From WTJO01 sp965660165 (GTDB lineage: Bacteria > Pseudomonadota > Alphaproteobacteria > Puniceispirillales > Puniceispirillaceae), in assembly GCA_965660165.1 (NCBI GenBank), contig CBFHYU010000031.1:1-24694 (forward strand): a DNA stretch of 24,694 nucleotides, read 5' to 3'. Every line of letters starts with the position of its first letter. Within the stretch, counting starts at the first letter, position 1. Below the pieces are notes generated by a model. That model made no database searches, was not told the origin of the DNA, and saw only the letters and a list, made by a program, of their open reading frames with translations. A program made the translations under genes and the position numbers. Positions 1 to 7,506 of the stretch are shown piece by piece.

Positions 1-390
1 TCCGCCTTCAATTTTATGGAATTCAGCATAGCGGATCATGGCGATTTTGTGGTTTGGCGGGATACCCACAAAGGGCTGGTCAAACAAGCCCATAAAATGC
101 CCCATTGACACGACCCAAACAGACTTAAACCCATCTATTTCATTATGGCCTGCAAACAATATGTCTTGGCGACGCTGAATCGATGAAAAGGCGGCTTTGA
201 AGGGGGTGTAAAATACACTTATGACAGAATCAATGCCAAGCTGTTCATGAAATGGATGCATGCCGCGCCACAGATAGTCAACTGCCAGATAGTCAGATAA
301 TATGGCAGGCAACATTTCAATCTGGGCATTATCTGTTGATTCCTGCCAATTTAGAACAAGATTCTTTGCAAATTGAAGATCAGTTGGCAT
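1..390 (-). CDS. SnoaL-like (NTF2-fold ester cyclase-type) protein, 5' part only
   Basis: The first 130 codons are visible, reading leftward from ATG at 390 and running off the window edge without a stop. AAGGAA at about 397-402 is a good ribosome binding site. The visible protein closely resembles the first domain of the protein at 5395-6447: both share an R-R-[QD]-[DL]-I stretch, W-V then G-H, a G-[LR]-F core, P-F-[VL]-G-I-P-P, and an I-R-[YF]-x-E-F-x-[KH]-I-x-[GD]-G ending. That pattern is typical of SnoaL-like polyketide cyclase/ester cyclase proteins, which adopt the NTF2 alpha+beta barrel; many of them have no known reaction. The gene is divergent from the sugar ABC operon and shares its 119-bp promoter/operator region, so common control by the LacI-type regulator is likely. 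Whether it has a second domain like its paralogues cannot be seen. Family assignment is fairly secure; the substrate is unknown. Confidence 0.8.
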   Translation of the reverse strand, partial: MPTDLQFAKNLVLNWQESTDNAQIEMLPAILSDYLAVDYLWRGMHPFHEQLGIDSVISVFYTPFKAAFSSIQRRQDILFAGHNEIDGFKSVWVVSMGHFMGLFDQPFVGIPPNHKIAMIRYAEFHKIEGG

Positions 391-429
391 AGCGATTTCC
401 TTAACTGAAACGGTGGTAGAAAAATAGGC

Positions 430-459
430 TTGTCAAATGCCCCTTTCTTCTTTTACCAT
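430..459 (+). promoter_or_regulatory. Probable sigma-70 promoter of the ABC transporter operon
   Basis: TTGTCA (430-435) and TACCAT (454-459) are separated by 18 bp and match the -35 and -10 consensus at 5/6 and 4/6 positions. They lie just upstream of the palindrome at 460-479. The predicted start of transcription, near 466, would fall inside that palindrome, the position expected for a repressor that blocks initiation. Inferred by eye only. The leftward promoter for the divergent gene is less clear: a TTGACA is present on that strand but has no good partner at the right spacing. Confidence 0.5.
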
Positions 460-479
460 TTTTGCATAGGTATGCAAAA
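460..479. promoter_or_regulatory. Perfect 20-bp palindrome, candidate LacI-family operator
   Basis: TTTTGCATAGGTATGCAAAA has two exactly complementary 9-bp arms around a GG centre. It sits in the divergent intergenic region, immediately after the -10 of the rightward promoter. Size, symmetry and position fit an operator for a dimeric LacI-type repressor, and such a regulator is encoded in the same operon at 6444-7505. The centre is GG rather than the CG common among LacI-family sites, so the assignment is an inference. No second copy was noticed in the window. Confidence 0.55.
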
Positions 480-509
480 TGCGTTTTAATGGGGTGGAGA
501 CACACTATT

Positions 510-1565
510 TTGGCTTCCATAGAGCTTCGAAATATCCATAAAAATTGGGGTCAGTTTATTGCTGTCGATAATTTTAATTTAACGATTTCGGATAATGAAT
601 TTTTAGTGCTTTTGGGGCCTTCTGGTTGTGGTAAAACCACCACAATGCGGATGATTGCTGGCCTAGAAGATGCCAGTTCTGGCGATATCCTTATTGATGG
701 TAAGCGGGTAAATGAGCTTGAGCCTAAAGACCGAGATGTGGCGATGGTATTTCAGTCTTATGGTCTTTACCCCAATATGAATGTCTATGAAAATATCCGT
801 TTTCCGCTGAAAGTTAGGAAAGTTGACCCGGCTAGCCATGAGGCGCGGGTGCGTCGTGCCTCATCAATGGTGGAGCTAGATGAGTTCCTGCATCGCAAGC
901 CAGCTGAATTATCAGGTGGTCAGCGCCAGCGCGTTGCCCTTGCCAGAGCCATTGTGCGAGAGCCGAATGTATTTTTAATGGATGAGCCGCTGTCTAATCT
1001 GGATGCCAAATTGCGGGTATCAACCCGTGCCCAGATTAAGCATCTTCAGCATGAGCTGAAGGTCACAACAATCTATGTTACCCATGACCAAATCGAAGCA
1101 ATGACGCTGGCAGATCGCGTTGTGGTGATGAATAAGGGGCTGATTCAGCAAATTGGCACGCCGACTGAGATTTATGATAGGCCAGCCAATTTATTCGTTG
1201 CTGGTTTCATTGGAAATCCAGCGATGAATTTAATAGACGGACAGGTAAAAAGCGGCGTGTTTACAGCACAGAATATATCTGTAAAGGGGCTGAAGCTGGC
1301 AGATGGGCCAGTAACACTCGGCTTTCGGGCTGAAGATGCGATGATTACAGACACGCCTGCCAATGCGCAGATTACGGCCAGCACCTATGCGATGGAATTG
1401 CTAGGCGATGCGACGATGGTGACTATCTTTGCAGGCAAATCTTTGGTTGCGGTAAAGGCACATAAAGAATTTCGAACTGAAATTGGACGTGAGGTCAGTA
1501 TTTCTGTTCCGAAAGCAAGCTGTCATCTGTTTGACAGCCAGACAGGTGAAAGAGTGAAAGGCTAA
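510..1565 (+). CDS. Sugar ABC transporter ATP-binding protein (CUT1, MalK/UgpC type)
   Basis: This is the cytoplasmic ATPase that powers the importer formed with the next three genes. With TTG at 510 as start the protein has 351 residues. It shows Walker A G-P-S-G-C-G-K-T at 36-43, the signature L-S-G-G-Q at 134-138, Walker B ending V-F-L-M-D-E-P at 154-160, and the switch histidine in Y-V-T-H-D. A C-terminal extension of about 120 residues fits the OB/TOBE regulatory domain of MalK-type subunits. I chose TTG 510 because GGAGA (496-500) lies 9 bases upstream and the protein then begins in the family style, M-A-S-I-E-L-R-N-I. An upstream TTG at 462 falls inside the operator palindrome and an ATG at 489 lacks a binding site. 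The gene is first in its operon, ahead of the binding protein. Family certain; substrate unknown. Confidence 0.93.
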   Translation: MASIELRNIHKNWGQFIAVDNFNLTISDNEFLVLLGPSGCGKTTTMRMIAGLEDASSGDILIDGKRVNELEPKDRDVAMVFQSYGLYPNMNVYENIRFPLKVRKVDPASHEARVRRASSMVELDEFLHRKPAELSGGQRQRVALARAIVREPNVFLMDEPLSNLDAKLRVSTRAQIKHLQHELKVTTIYVTHDQIEAMTLADRVVVMNKGLIQQIGTPTEIYDRPANLFVAGFIGNPAMNLIDGQVKSGVFTAQNISVKGLKLADGPVTLGFRAEDAMITDTPANAQITASTYAMELLGDATMVTIFAGKSLVAVKAHKEFRTEIGREVSISVPKASCHLFDSQTGERVKG

Positions 1566-1614
1566 CGTCTTTTTTTTGATCACACCAACCCCGACATGTT
1601 CGGGATAACACCCC

Positions 1615-1634
1615 AGACAGAACCATTTCTGTCT
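1615..1634 (+). promoter_or_regulatory. Intercistronic hairpin before the binding-protein gene
   Basis: AGACAGAA (1615-1622) and TTCTGTCT (1627-1634) form a perfect 8-bp stem with loop CCAT, 22 bp before the binding-protein start codon. There is no T-run after it, so it is unlikely to terminate transcription. It could protect the 5' end of a processed mRNA and raise binding-protein yield. A T8 run at 1570-1577, just after the ATPase stop, has no adjoining stem. Confidence 0.4.
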
Positions 1635-1656
1635 TGGCTTAAAAAGGGAGAGACAC

Positions 1657-2883
1657 ATGTACTTAAAGAAACTAGCTTTTGCATCTGTTGCCGCGATCAT
1701 GGCGAGCTCGGCCGCGCATGCATGTAATATTTCAGCACGGGTAAGTGTTGTTGGTAACGAATTTCCAGCCATTCAGACGGTTGGTAAAGGTGCGCAAGCG
1801 TGTAGCGGAGCAGAGGTATCAACCAACCTGACTGCCGATCACCAGAAAATCAATGTTGCTGGCATGAGCGGCAATCCAGCTGAATATACCTCTGCCATTA
1901 TTGCTAACTCTTCTATCGTTGCGCTGATGAATGATGATGTTATTCGCCCGCTTGATGATTTGGTTGCCAAGCATGGCGGCAAATTGAAAAAGAACCAGCT
2001 AATTACCATCAATGGCAAGGTGATGGCGGTTGCCTTTATGGCGAACGCGCAGCATTTGGTCTATCGTGAGGATGTACTGAAAAAAATTGGTATGGAACCC
2101 CCGAAGACCTATGAAGATATGCTGAAAGCGGCTGAGAAAATCCGTGCTGCAGGCATCATGCAAAATCCTGTAGGCGGCGCCTATAAGGCAGGCTGGAACC
2201 TAGCTCAAGAATTCAATAATATGTTTCTTGGATATGGCGGTAGCCACTTCAAAGATGGGTCTGCCCAGCCAAATGTGAATTCAGCGGCAGGCGTCAATGC
2301 GCTGAAAATGATGAAAGCGCTCTCAGGATATATGAACCCTGATTTTCTAACACATGACAGTAACGCAACGAATGCCGAATTTCGCGCTGGTAATGTGGCG
2401 ATTATGAATATGTGGGGTAGCCGTGCGGCAACTTTGGTAGATGTTGACGGCGTCAGTGCTGAGGTAAAGAACGGCATGAATATCGCAGGGCCTATGACAG
2501 TAGGCGGCGGCGCTATTCCAGCTTCGACCTTGTGGTGGGATGGCTGGACTGTGGCGAAGAATGTCAGCGATGCAGAAGCTGAGGCAACCTTCATTGCCAT
2601 GATGAACGGAATTGACCCGTCTATCTTGAATGATGAAGAAATTCGCAAACAGGCCGTATGGTTGATTGATGGCTATACACCTACAGATGCTGCACGCGGT
2701 GTGTTTGCAGCCGCGCAAGCCAATACCATTCCATATCCAATGTTGCCATATATGGGGCTGTTGCATACAGCACTTGGTGCAGAGCTGTCTGATTTCATGC
2801 AGGGCAAAGAATCTGCAGAACAGGCACTAGCTGACGTAGAAGCTGCTTATATTGCGGCGGCGAAAGAAAAAGGCTTCCTGTAA
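1657..2883 (+). CDS. Extracellular solute-binding protein of a CUT1 sugar ABC transporter
   Basis: This 408-residue periplasmic protein would capture the substrate and deliver it to the two permeases. It begins with a clear Sec signal peptide: Lys4-Lys5, a hydrophobic core, then A-H-A with cleavage likely before Cys23. The -2 His makes a lipobox unlikely, and Cys23 may instead pair with Cys48. The size and the middle and C-terminal sequence (for example an F-R-A-G-N-V-A-I-M-N-M-W-G stretch, where family members carry the conserved 'F..G.aAM...G' motif) fit family 1 extracellular solute-binding proteins (MalE-like). AGGGAGAG at 1645-1652 is a strong ribosome binding site. A hairpin lies on each side of the gene, as is common where the binding protein must be made in excess. 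The ligand cannot be read from sequence. Confidence 0.9.
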   Translation: MYLKKLAFASVAAIMASSAAHACNISARVSVVGNEFPAIQTVGKGAQACSGAEVSTNLTADHQKINVAGMSGNPAEYTSAIIANSSIVALMNDDVIRPLDDLVAKHGGKLKKNQLITINGKVMAVAFMANAQHLVYREDVLKKIGMEPPKTYEDMLKAAEKIRAAGIMQNPVGGAYKAGWNLAQEFNNMFLGYGGSHFKDGSAQPNVNSAAGVNALKMMKALSGYMNPDFLTHDSNATNAEFRAGNVAIMNMWGSRAATLVDVDGVSAEVKNGMNIAGPMTVGGGAIPASTLWWDGWTVAKNVSDAEAEATFIAMMNGIDPSILNDEEIRKQAVWLIDGYTPTDAARGVFAAAQANTIPYPMLPYMGLLHTALGAELSDFMQGKESAEQALADVEAAYIAAAKEKGFL

Positions 2884-2897
2884 GCCTTTGAAACCTC

Positions 2898-2923
2898 TCG
2901 GGAAGGGGATGTTCCCTTCCCGA
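2898..2923 (+). terminator. Strong hairpin between binding protein and permease (attenuator-like)
   Basis: TCGGGAAGGG (2898-2907) pairs perfectly with CCCTTCCCGA (2914-2923) around loop GATGTT, followed by AATTTTG. The 10-bp GC-rich stem with only a short T-stretch suggests a partial terminator or an mRNA-stabilising structure. It would leave more binding-protein message than permease message, as the malE-malF intergenic structures do in enteric bacteria. The role is inferred; the stem is seen directly. Confidence 0.6.
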
Positions 2924-2945
2924 AATTTTGCCCAGATAGCCTGTT

Positions 2946-3971
2946 ATGAAACATTCTACTTTTTTCTGGTTTTTTATGCCTACTGGCCTTGCAATGTTGT
3001 TGTTCATTGCGTTGCCGTTGGTTTCTGTCGTCCTGCAATCGGTGCATACGCCCCATGAAGCGGTGCTGGTGACGGTTGAGAATTGCGGGCCGTTTGGCTG
3101 TAAAAAAGAAACCACAATTGATCAGGATGCTACTAGTTCGCTTCGTGCGGCTGAACCTCTTGGCCGCTTTGTTGGACTGGATATTTATTTTGATAGAGGC
3201 CATTTGGCTATTGAGGAAGTCAAACAAGCATGGGCAACAACTGATAGCTGGGGGGCATTTTTCGATGTTTTGGGAAATCTGCCTTTTTATCGGGCGATGG
3301 CCTTTACGTTAACCTTTACCTTCACCGTCACACCTATGTTAATTATTTTGGGGTTGATGATAGCCCTTGGGGTAAACGCCCTTAGCGAGAAAATCAAAGG
3401 CCTTGTTATTTTTGTGTCATTATTGCCGATGATTGTCACCCCGCTTATTGGCTCGCTTATTTTATTCTGGATGATCGATAGTCGCGGCATTTTAGGCAAT
3501 GCCATACAATATTTAGCCGCAGACCCAGATTTATCCTTAAAAGCCTCTACAGGGCTGACCTGGTTGATGCTGATTGTTTATGGAGTGTGGCACTCTGCCC
3601 CCTTTGCCTTTGTGGTATTTTATGCAGGGTTGCAAACCTTGCCGATGGATCAAATTGAATCAGCGCGTATTGATGGGGCAAGCCGGTGGGAGCAGGTTCG
3701 CTATGTAATTGTGCCTCATCTGATGCCGTTGATAACCTTTGTTGCGCTTATTCAGCTGATGGATAATTTCAGGGTGTTTGAGCCTATTGTCGGATTTAAT
3801 GCCGAAGCGCATGCTCAGTCCTTAAGCTGGATTATCTTCAATGATTTAGGCGGGGAAACGCGCCAGCTATCTGCCGCCGCGACGTCTTCTATGCTAACTA
3901 TTTTTGGTGTGGCGATATTGCTGTCACCTGTCTTATGGCGCAGTTGGCAGGATTTTAAGGGGAAGTCGTGA
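2946..3971 (+). CDS. Sugar ABC transporter permease (MalF-like)
   Basis: This 341-residue inner-membrane subunit forms one half of the importer channel. A first membrane helix spans about residues 7-31. A long probably periplasmic stretch (about 34-105) follows, then five further hydrophobic segments. The cytoplasmic EAA loop, where the ATPase docks, is at about 238-262 and reads E-S-A-R-I-D-G-A then a conserved I-V-P-H-L-M-P. The enlarged loop between the first two helices recalls MalF and contains a C-G-P-F-G-C cysteine pair at 47-52. There is no strong Shine-Dalgarno before ATG 2946. Its stop overlaps the next start by one base, indicating translational coupling with the second permease. 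Confidence 0.92.
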   Translation: MKHSTFFWFFMPTGLAMLLFIALPLVSVVLQSVHTPHEAVLVTVENCGPFGCKKETTIDQDATSSLRAAEPLGRFVGLDIYFDRGHLAIEEVKQAWATTDSWGAFFDVLGNLPFYRAMAFTLTFTFTVTPMLIILGLMIALGVNALSEKIKGLVIFVSLLPMIVTPLIGSLILFWMIDSRGILGNAIQYLAADPDLSLKASTGLTWLMLIVYGVWHSAPFAFVVFYAGLQTLPMDQIESARIDGASRWEQVRYVIVPHLMPLITFVALIQLMDNFRVFEPIVGFNAEAHAQSLSWIIFNDLGGETRQLSAAATSSMLTIFGVAILLSPVLWRSWQDFKGKS

Positions 3972-4852
3972 TGAGCAATGTTGCCAATCGCTACCCTCCA
4001 TATTTGAAGGCTTTGATATATGGCTTCATCCTATTATGGGTGGTGATGGCCGCTTTTCCGTTTTTCTGGACGCTATGGGGATCGTTCAAAGTTGAGCTGG
4101 ATTTCTTTTCTATTGCGGATTGGACGAATGCGCTGACAGGCCAGAATACGCACAATACCTATGGTTCATCCTTCACAGATACTGGGTATGTAGGGGCATG
4201 GATTCAAGAAGAGTTCTGGCGTGCGGCTATTAACACCAGCATCGTATGTTTCTTTGTGGTGTGCACATCGCTAACCATCGGCACTTTGGGGGGGTATGCG
4301 CTATCCCGCTCGGGCTATCGCTATACGTTCTGGCTGTTAATCACCGCACTGATTTTCAGGGCAATGCCGCCTATTACCCTTGTCTCTGGCTATTTGCTGC
4401 CATTTTTTGAATGGAATCTGTGGGGCATCTTGCCAACGACTATTATTGTATTAGTGGCAATCAATCAGCCCTTTACCCTGTGGATGCTACATTCCTTTTT
4501 TCAAAGTATTCCAAAGGAATTAGATGAAAGCGCAAAAGTGGATGGCTGTACCCAATTTCAAGCCTTCCGATTTGTGATTATCCCTGTGATGTGGCCAGGC
4601 GTGATTACAACAGGATTATTTTCCTTTCTGCTGGCCTATAATGATTTTGCAGTGACCTCAATGTTGCTATCGGATGAAAATCGCACGATGGTGCCTAAAA
4701 TTGCAGCCTTTTTGGGAACTACCTATACCGAAGGAAATGTGATGTTCGCAGTGGCGGCAGTGGTTTCAGCAACAGCCCCGCTTTTTATTTTGGTGATGTT
4801 TTTTCAGCGCCGAATTGTATCGGGTCTGACCGCTGGAGCGGTGAAAGGGTAG
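3971..4852 (+). CDS. Sugar ABC transporter permease (MalG-like)
   Basis: This second channel subunit has 293 residues and pairs with the preceding permease. It has six hydrophobic segments and an EAA loop at about 185-211, with E-L-D-E-S-A-K-V-D-G-C then F-V-I-I-P-V-M-W-P. I chose ATG 3971, overlapping the upstream TGA by one base, with AGGGGA about 7 bases before it; GTG at 3968 is possible but too close to the binding site. A roughly 35-residue extracytoplasmic stretch after the first helix contains T-G-Q-N-T-H-N-T. A CUT1 importer needs exactly this pair of permeases, one ATPase and one binding protein, so the transporter is complete. Confidence 0.92.
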   Translation: MSNVANRYPPYLKALIYGFILLWVVMAAFPFFWTLWGSFKVELDFFSIADWTNALTGQNTHNTYGSSFTDTGYVGAWIQEEFWRAAINTSIVCFFVVCTSLTIGTLGGYALSRSGYRYTFWLLITALIFRAMPPITLVSGYLLPFFEWNLWGILPTTIIVLVAINQPFTLWMLHSFFQSIPKELDESAKVDGCTQFQAFRFVIIPVMWPGVITTGLFSFLLAYNDFAVTSMLLSDENRTMVPKIAAFLGTTYTEGNVMFAVAAVVSATAPLFILVMFFQRRIVSGLTAGAVKG

Positions 4853-4855
4853 GTT

Positions 4856-5398
4856 ATGGCACACGGGGCTCGTCCAGAGCAGGCTGTATTAAGCCGCGAT
4901 ACAGATATGTCAAAGACAGATGAAACCCGCCATGTTATCGAACGCATGGTAGATGGGCTGAATGATCATCAGATTGATGGCATCGGCGCATTTTTTGCAG
5001 ATAATTTTCGGTGGATGGGCAATCAGGGTTGCGGTACCAAAGCTGGCTTACGCGCATTTCAGGATAACTGGCAACGCCCCTTTCAGGCCGCTTTTTCTGA
5101 TAAGGTCTGTATTGATGAGGCTCGCCTTTATATGGGAGAGTGGGCCGCTGCCTTTGGCCGGCAAGAAGCAATACATAGCGGACCATTCATGGGAATTGAG
5201 GCAACTGGCAAGAAAGTTGAAATCCGCTATATGGATTTTTGGAAGGTTGTGGATGGCAAAATTATTGATAATTGGGTGATGGTGGATTTTCCCTATGTTT
5301 TAGCGCAGCTTGGGGTGGATTGCTTTCATGGGGAAGGTTGGGAAGCCTATGATGACGGCTCGAAACAAGCGCCTCGTCCTGATGAGGGCAGGCCATGA
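4856..5398 (+). CDS. SnoaL-like NTF2-fold protein, single domain
   Basis: This 180-residue protein is a single SnoaL-like domain. Recognisable features are W-M-G-N-Q-G-C-G near residue 60, H-S-G-P-F-M-G-I, I-R-Y-M-D-F-W-K-V-x-D-G-K-I, then N-W-V-M-V-D-F and L-A-Q-L-G-V-D. These match the second domain of the next gene, whose ending is L-R-S-L-D-F-W-R-L-E-D-G-L-I then N-W-V-L-V-D-V and I-G-V-D-V-M. SnoaL-like proteins bind small cyclic or aromatic-like ligands in a barrel pocket, and several catalyse aldol-type cyclisation or hydration; the reaction here is unknown. It starts 3 bases after the permease stop. An internal ATG at 4907 could be the true start, since the first 17 residues look non-conserved. 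Its ATGA overlap with the next gene indicates coupling. Confidence 0.82.
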   Translation: MAHGARPEQAVLSRDTDMSKTDETRHVIERMVDGLNDHQIDGIGAFFADNFRWMGNQGCGTKAGLRAFQDNWQRPFQAAFSDKVCIDEARLYMGEWAAAFGRQEAIHSGPFMGIEATGKKVEIRYMDFWKVVDGKIIDNWVMVDFPYVLAQLGVDCFHGEGWEAYDDGSKQAPRPDEGRP

Positions 5399-6447
5399 GC
5401 TGTCCCCATGTCACCAATAAGCAGTTAATAAAAGGGCTGTGTAAAAGCCTATATGATTTTGATCCCCGCACAGTTCGTAGCAGGCTGTCCGAGTTACTAG
5501 CAGACACGGCCATATGCCGCTTCAGCCACCCGCTGGGGGAGGTAGCTGGCTCAGATCTTTATGACAGCATTTTTGCACCGCTTCAGATAGCGTTTCCAGA
5601 TTTAGAACGTCGGGATTTAATATCTGTTTCTGGTTCTGACAGTGAGGGTAAAAATTGGGTTGGATGTGCTGGCCATTATATCGGCAGATTTATGGCGCCT
5701 TTTTTAGGGATTCCGCCAACAGGGCATATTGCCCATATTCGGTTTCACGAGTTTTTTCATATTACTGATGGCCAGATAACAGAAATACAGGCGGTATGGG
5801 ATATACCAGAGCTGATGATGCAGGCAGGGGTATGGCCAATGGCGCCCTCGTTGGGTCGTGAATGGCATGTGCCAGGGCCTGCCAGTCAGGATGGGCTAGA
5901 TCAAGGACAAATACAGCCAGACCATAGCGCCACAAGCCTGCTTCATGTGTTGACTATGCTAACCGCGATGCAGAAATACCCATCTCAAGGCGGTGCTGAG
6001 GTGATGGAGCTGGATAAATATTGGCATCCGCATTTTAACTGGTATGGTCCATCTGGCATTGGAAGCAGTCGCGGCATAGACGGGTTTCGCAAATGGCACC
6101 AGACACCCTTTTTGAGCGCAATGCCAGATAGGGGGCAATATCCTGAAAAGATAAAGGCACATTTCTTTGCTGAAGGGGCTTATGTTGCGGTAACAGGCTG
6201 GCCTAATATGTATCAGACCCTCAGCGGGGATGGCTGGCTGGGTATGGCGCCAACACACCAGAGCGTTAAGTTGCGCTCGCTTGATTTCTGGCGGCTGGAA
6301 GATGGCTTAATCCGAGAAAACTGGGTGCTAGTGGATGTGTTAGATGTGTGGCGGCAAATCGGAGTAGATGTCATGGGACGAATGAGCGCGCTGGCCTCTG
6401 CCCGCCCTGATCTGAGAGTTGGGCAAAATAATGAGGTGCGAGTATGA
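5395..6447 (+). CDS. Tandem SnoaL-like two-domain protein
   Basis: This 350-residue protein carries two SnoaL-like domains. The first (about 30-145) contains G-H-Y-I-G-R-F, P-F-L-G-I-P-P and I-R-F-H-E-F-F-H-I, resembling the truncated gene at the left edge. The second (about 200-335) contains W-Y-G-P-S-G-I-G, T-G-W-P, D-F-W-R-L-E-D-G and N-W-V-L-V-D-V, resembling the gene just upstream. It overlaps both neighbours by 4 bases (ATGA on each side), so the three are translationally coupled. There is no signal peptide, so it should be cytoplasmic. It may function as an internal dimer of two pockets. The substrate and reaction are not known. Confidence 0.82.
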   Translation: MSCPHVTNKQLIKGLCKSLYDFDPRTVRSRLSELLADTAICRFSHPLGEVAGSDLYDSIFAPLQIAFPDLERRDLISVSGSDSEGKNWVGCAGHYIGRFMAPFLGIPPTGHIAHIRFHEFFHITDGQITEIQAVWDIPELMMQAGVWPMAPSLGREWHVPGPASQDGLDQGQIQPDHSATSLLHVLTMLTAMQKYPSQGGAEVMELDKYWHPHFNWYGPSGIGSSRGIDGFRKWHQTPFLSAMPDRGQYPEKIKAHFFAEGAYVAVTGWPNMYQTLSGDGWLGMAPTHQSVKLRSLDFWRLEDGLIRENWVLVDVLDVWRQIGVDVMGRMSALASARPDLRVGQNNEVRV

Positions 6448-7505
6448 GTGAGACGTCCCCCACCCCTATGGTGCATCCAGCCAAGCCTGCCACGCAAGGG
6501 CGCATTACTTCGGCTGATGTCGCTCGGCTTGCTGGGGTCAGCCAATCAGCGGTTAGCCGTGTGTTCACAGACGGAGCATCTGCCTCTGCAAAAACATCTG
6601 CAAAAGTCAGAGAGGCTGCCGAGATTCTAGGCTATCGCCCGAACAGGTTGGCACGCTCTTTACTAACAGGTAAATCTTATATGGTCGGGCTGGTGGTAGC
6701 GTATTTGGATAATTACTTCTATCCAGAAGTGTTGGAAAAACTATCCAAAGCCCTTCAGCAGCAAGGCTATCATGTGTTGATATTTATGGCCGAGCAGACC
6801 GCTCATAATATTGATGAGGTAGTTGAAGAAATTCTGGAATATCAGGTTGATGCTATTGTTACGGCGTCTGTTGCGCTTTCTTCGGAGCTGGCTGACAAAT
6901 GCCATTCAGCAGGGATTCCCATTGTCCAGTTTAACAGAGTGCAAGAACATTCCACATTTTCATCAGTGACTACTGATAATTTTCGAGGGGGTGAGGACGT
7001 GGCGCATCATCTCATTGAACAGGGCTATAAACGCTTTGGGTATATTGCGGGTTGGGAAGGGGCATCAACACAAAGAGACAGAGAGGCTGGCTTTTGCTCG
7101 GCATTAGCTAGGAGCGGATTTGCGCTAGGATTTCGTGCAGTTGGTAATTTCCGCAATGAGCAGGCATATGCAGCTGCTCAGAAATTAGTGGCAGAAACAC
7201 AGCGTCCTGAAGCTCTGTTTGTAGCTAATGATGCAATGGCTCTTGTGGTGATGGATGTGTTACGCCATCAAGCTGGATTAAGGATACCAGATGATATTGC
7301 AGTGGTTGGTTATGATGATACGCCGCCTGCTAGCTGGCCAAGTTATGACCTGACATCCTTTAGCCAGCCTGCTGATGAGATGGTAGAAACTACGATTGAC
7401 CTTCTGATGCATCATATTGGCGAGCAGGAAACCGAGCCGCGTCAGATTGTTGTTTCAGGGGCGCTGAAAATCCGAAGCTCAAGCAAAATGCCAGAAAGGA
7501 CGTAA
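6444..7505 (+). CDS. LacI-family transcriptional regulator
   Basis: This 353-residue regulator has an N-terminal LacI helix-turn-helix after a short, charged 20-residue extension: I-T-S-A-D-V-A-R-L-A-G-V-S at 21-33, then S-A-V-S-R-V-F and a hinge helix with Y-R-P-N-R-L-A-R-S-L at 64-73. The rest is a periplasmic-binding-protein-like effector domain, with V-G-L-V-V at its start and conserved P-D-D-I-A-V-V-G-Y-D-D near residue 285. It would bind an operator and release it, or bind it more tightly, on sensing the transported compound or a product. It is embedded in the operon it probably controls, between two SnoaL-like genes. The palindrome at 460-479 is its most likely site. Confidence 0.95.
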   Translation: MSETSPTPMVHPAKPATQGRITSADVARLAGVSQSAVSRVFTDGASASAKTSAKVREAAEILGYRPNRLARSLLTGKSYMVGLVVAYLDNYFYPEVLEKLSKALQQQGYHVLIFMAEQTAHNIDEVVEEILEYQVDAIVTASVALSSELADKCHSAGIPIVQFNRVQEHSTFSSVTTDNFRGGEDVAHHLIEQGYKRFGYIAGWEGASTQRDREAGFCSALARSGFALGFRAVGNFRNEQAYAAAQKLVAETQRPEALFVANDAMALVVMDVLRHQAGLRIPDDIAVVGYDDTPPASWPSYDLTSFSQPADEMVETTIDLLMHHIGEQETEPRQIVVSGALKIRSSSKMPERT

Positions 7506-7506
7506 C

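Noticed and set aside
1519..1577. Hairpin (GCTGTCA/TGACAGC) followed by a T8 run near the end of the ATPase gene, as a terminator
   Set aside because: The stem lies inside the coding sequence about 35 bases before the T-run, so they do not form a rho-independent terminator. The operon clearly continues.
2205..2766. Two long open frames on the - strand within the solute-binding protein gene
   Set aside because: They are shadows of a clear binding-protein gene and have no domain-like features.
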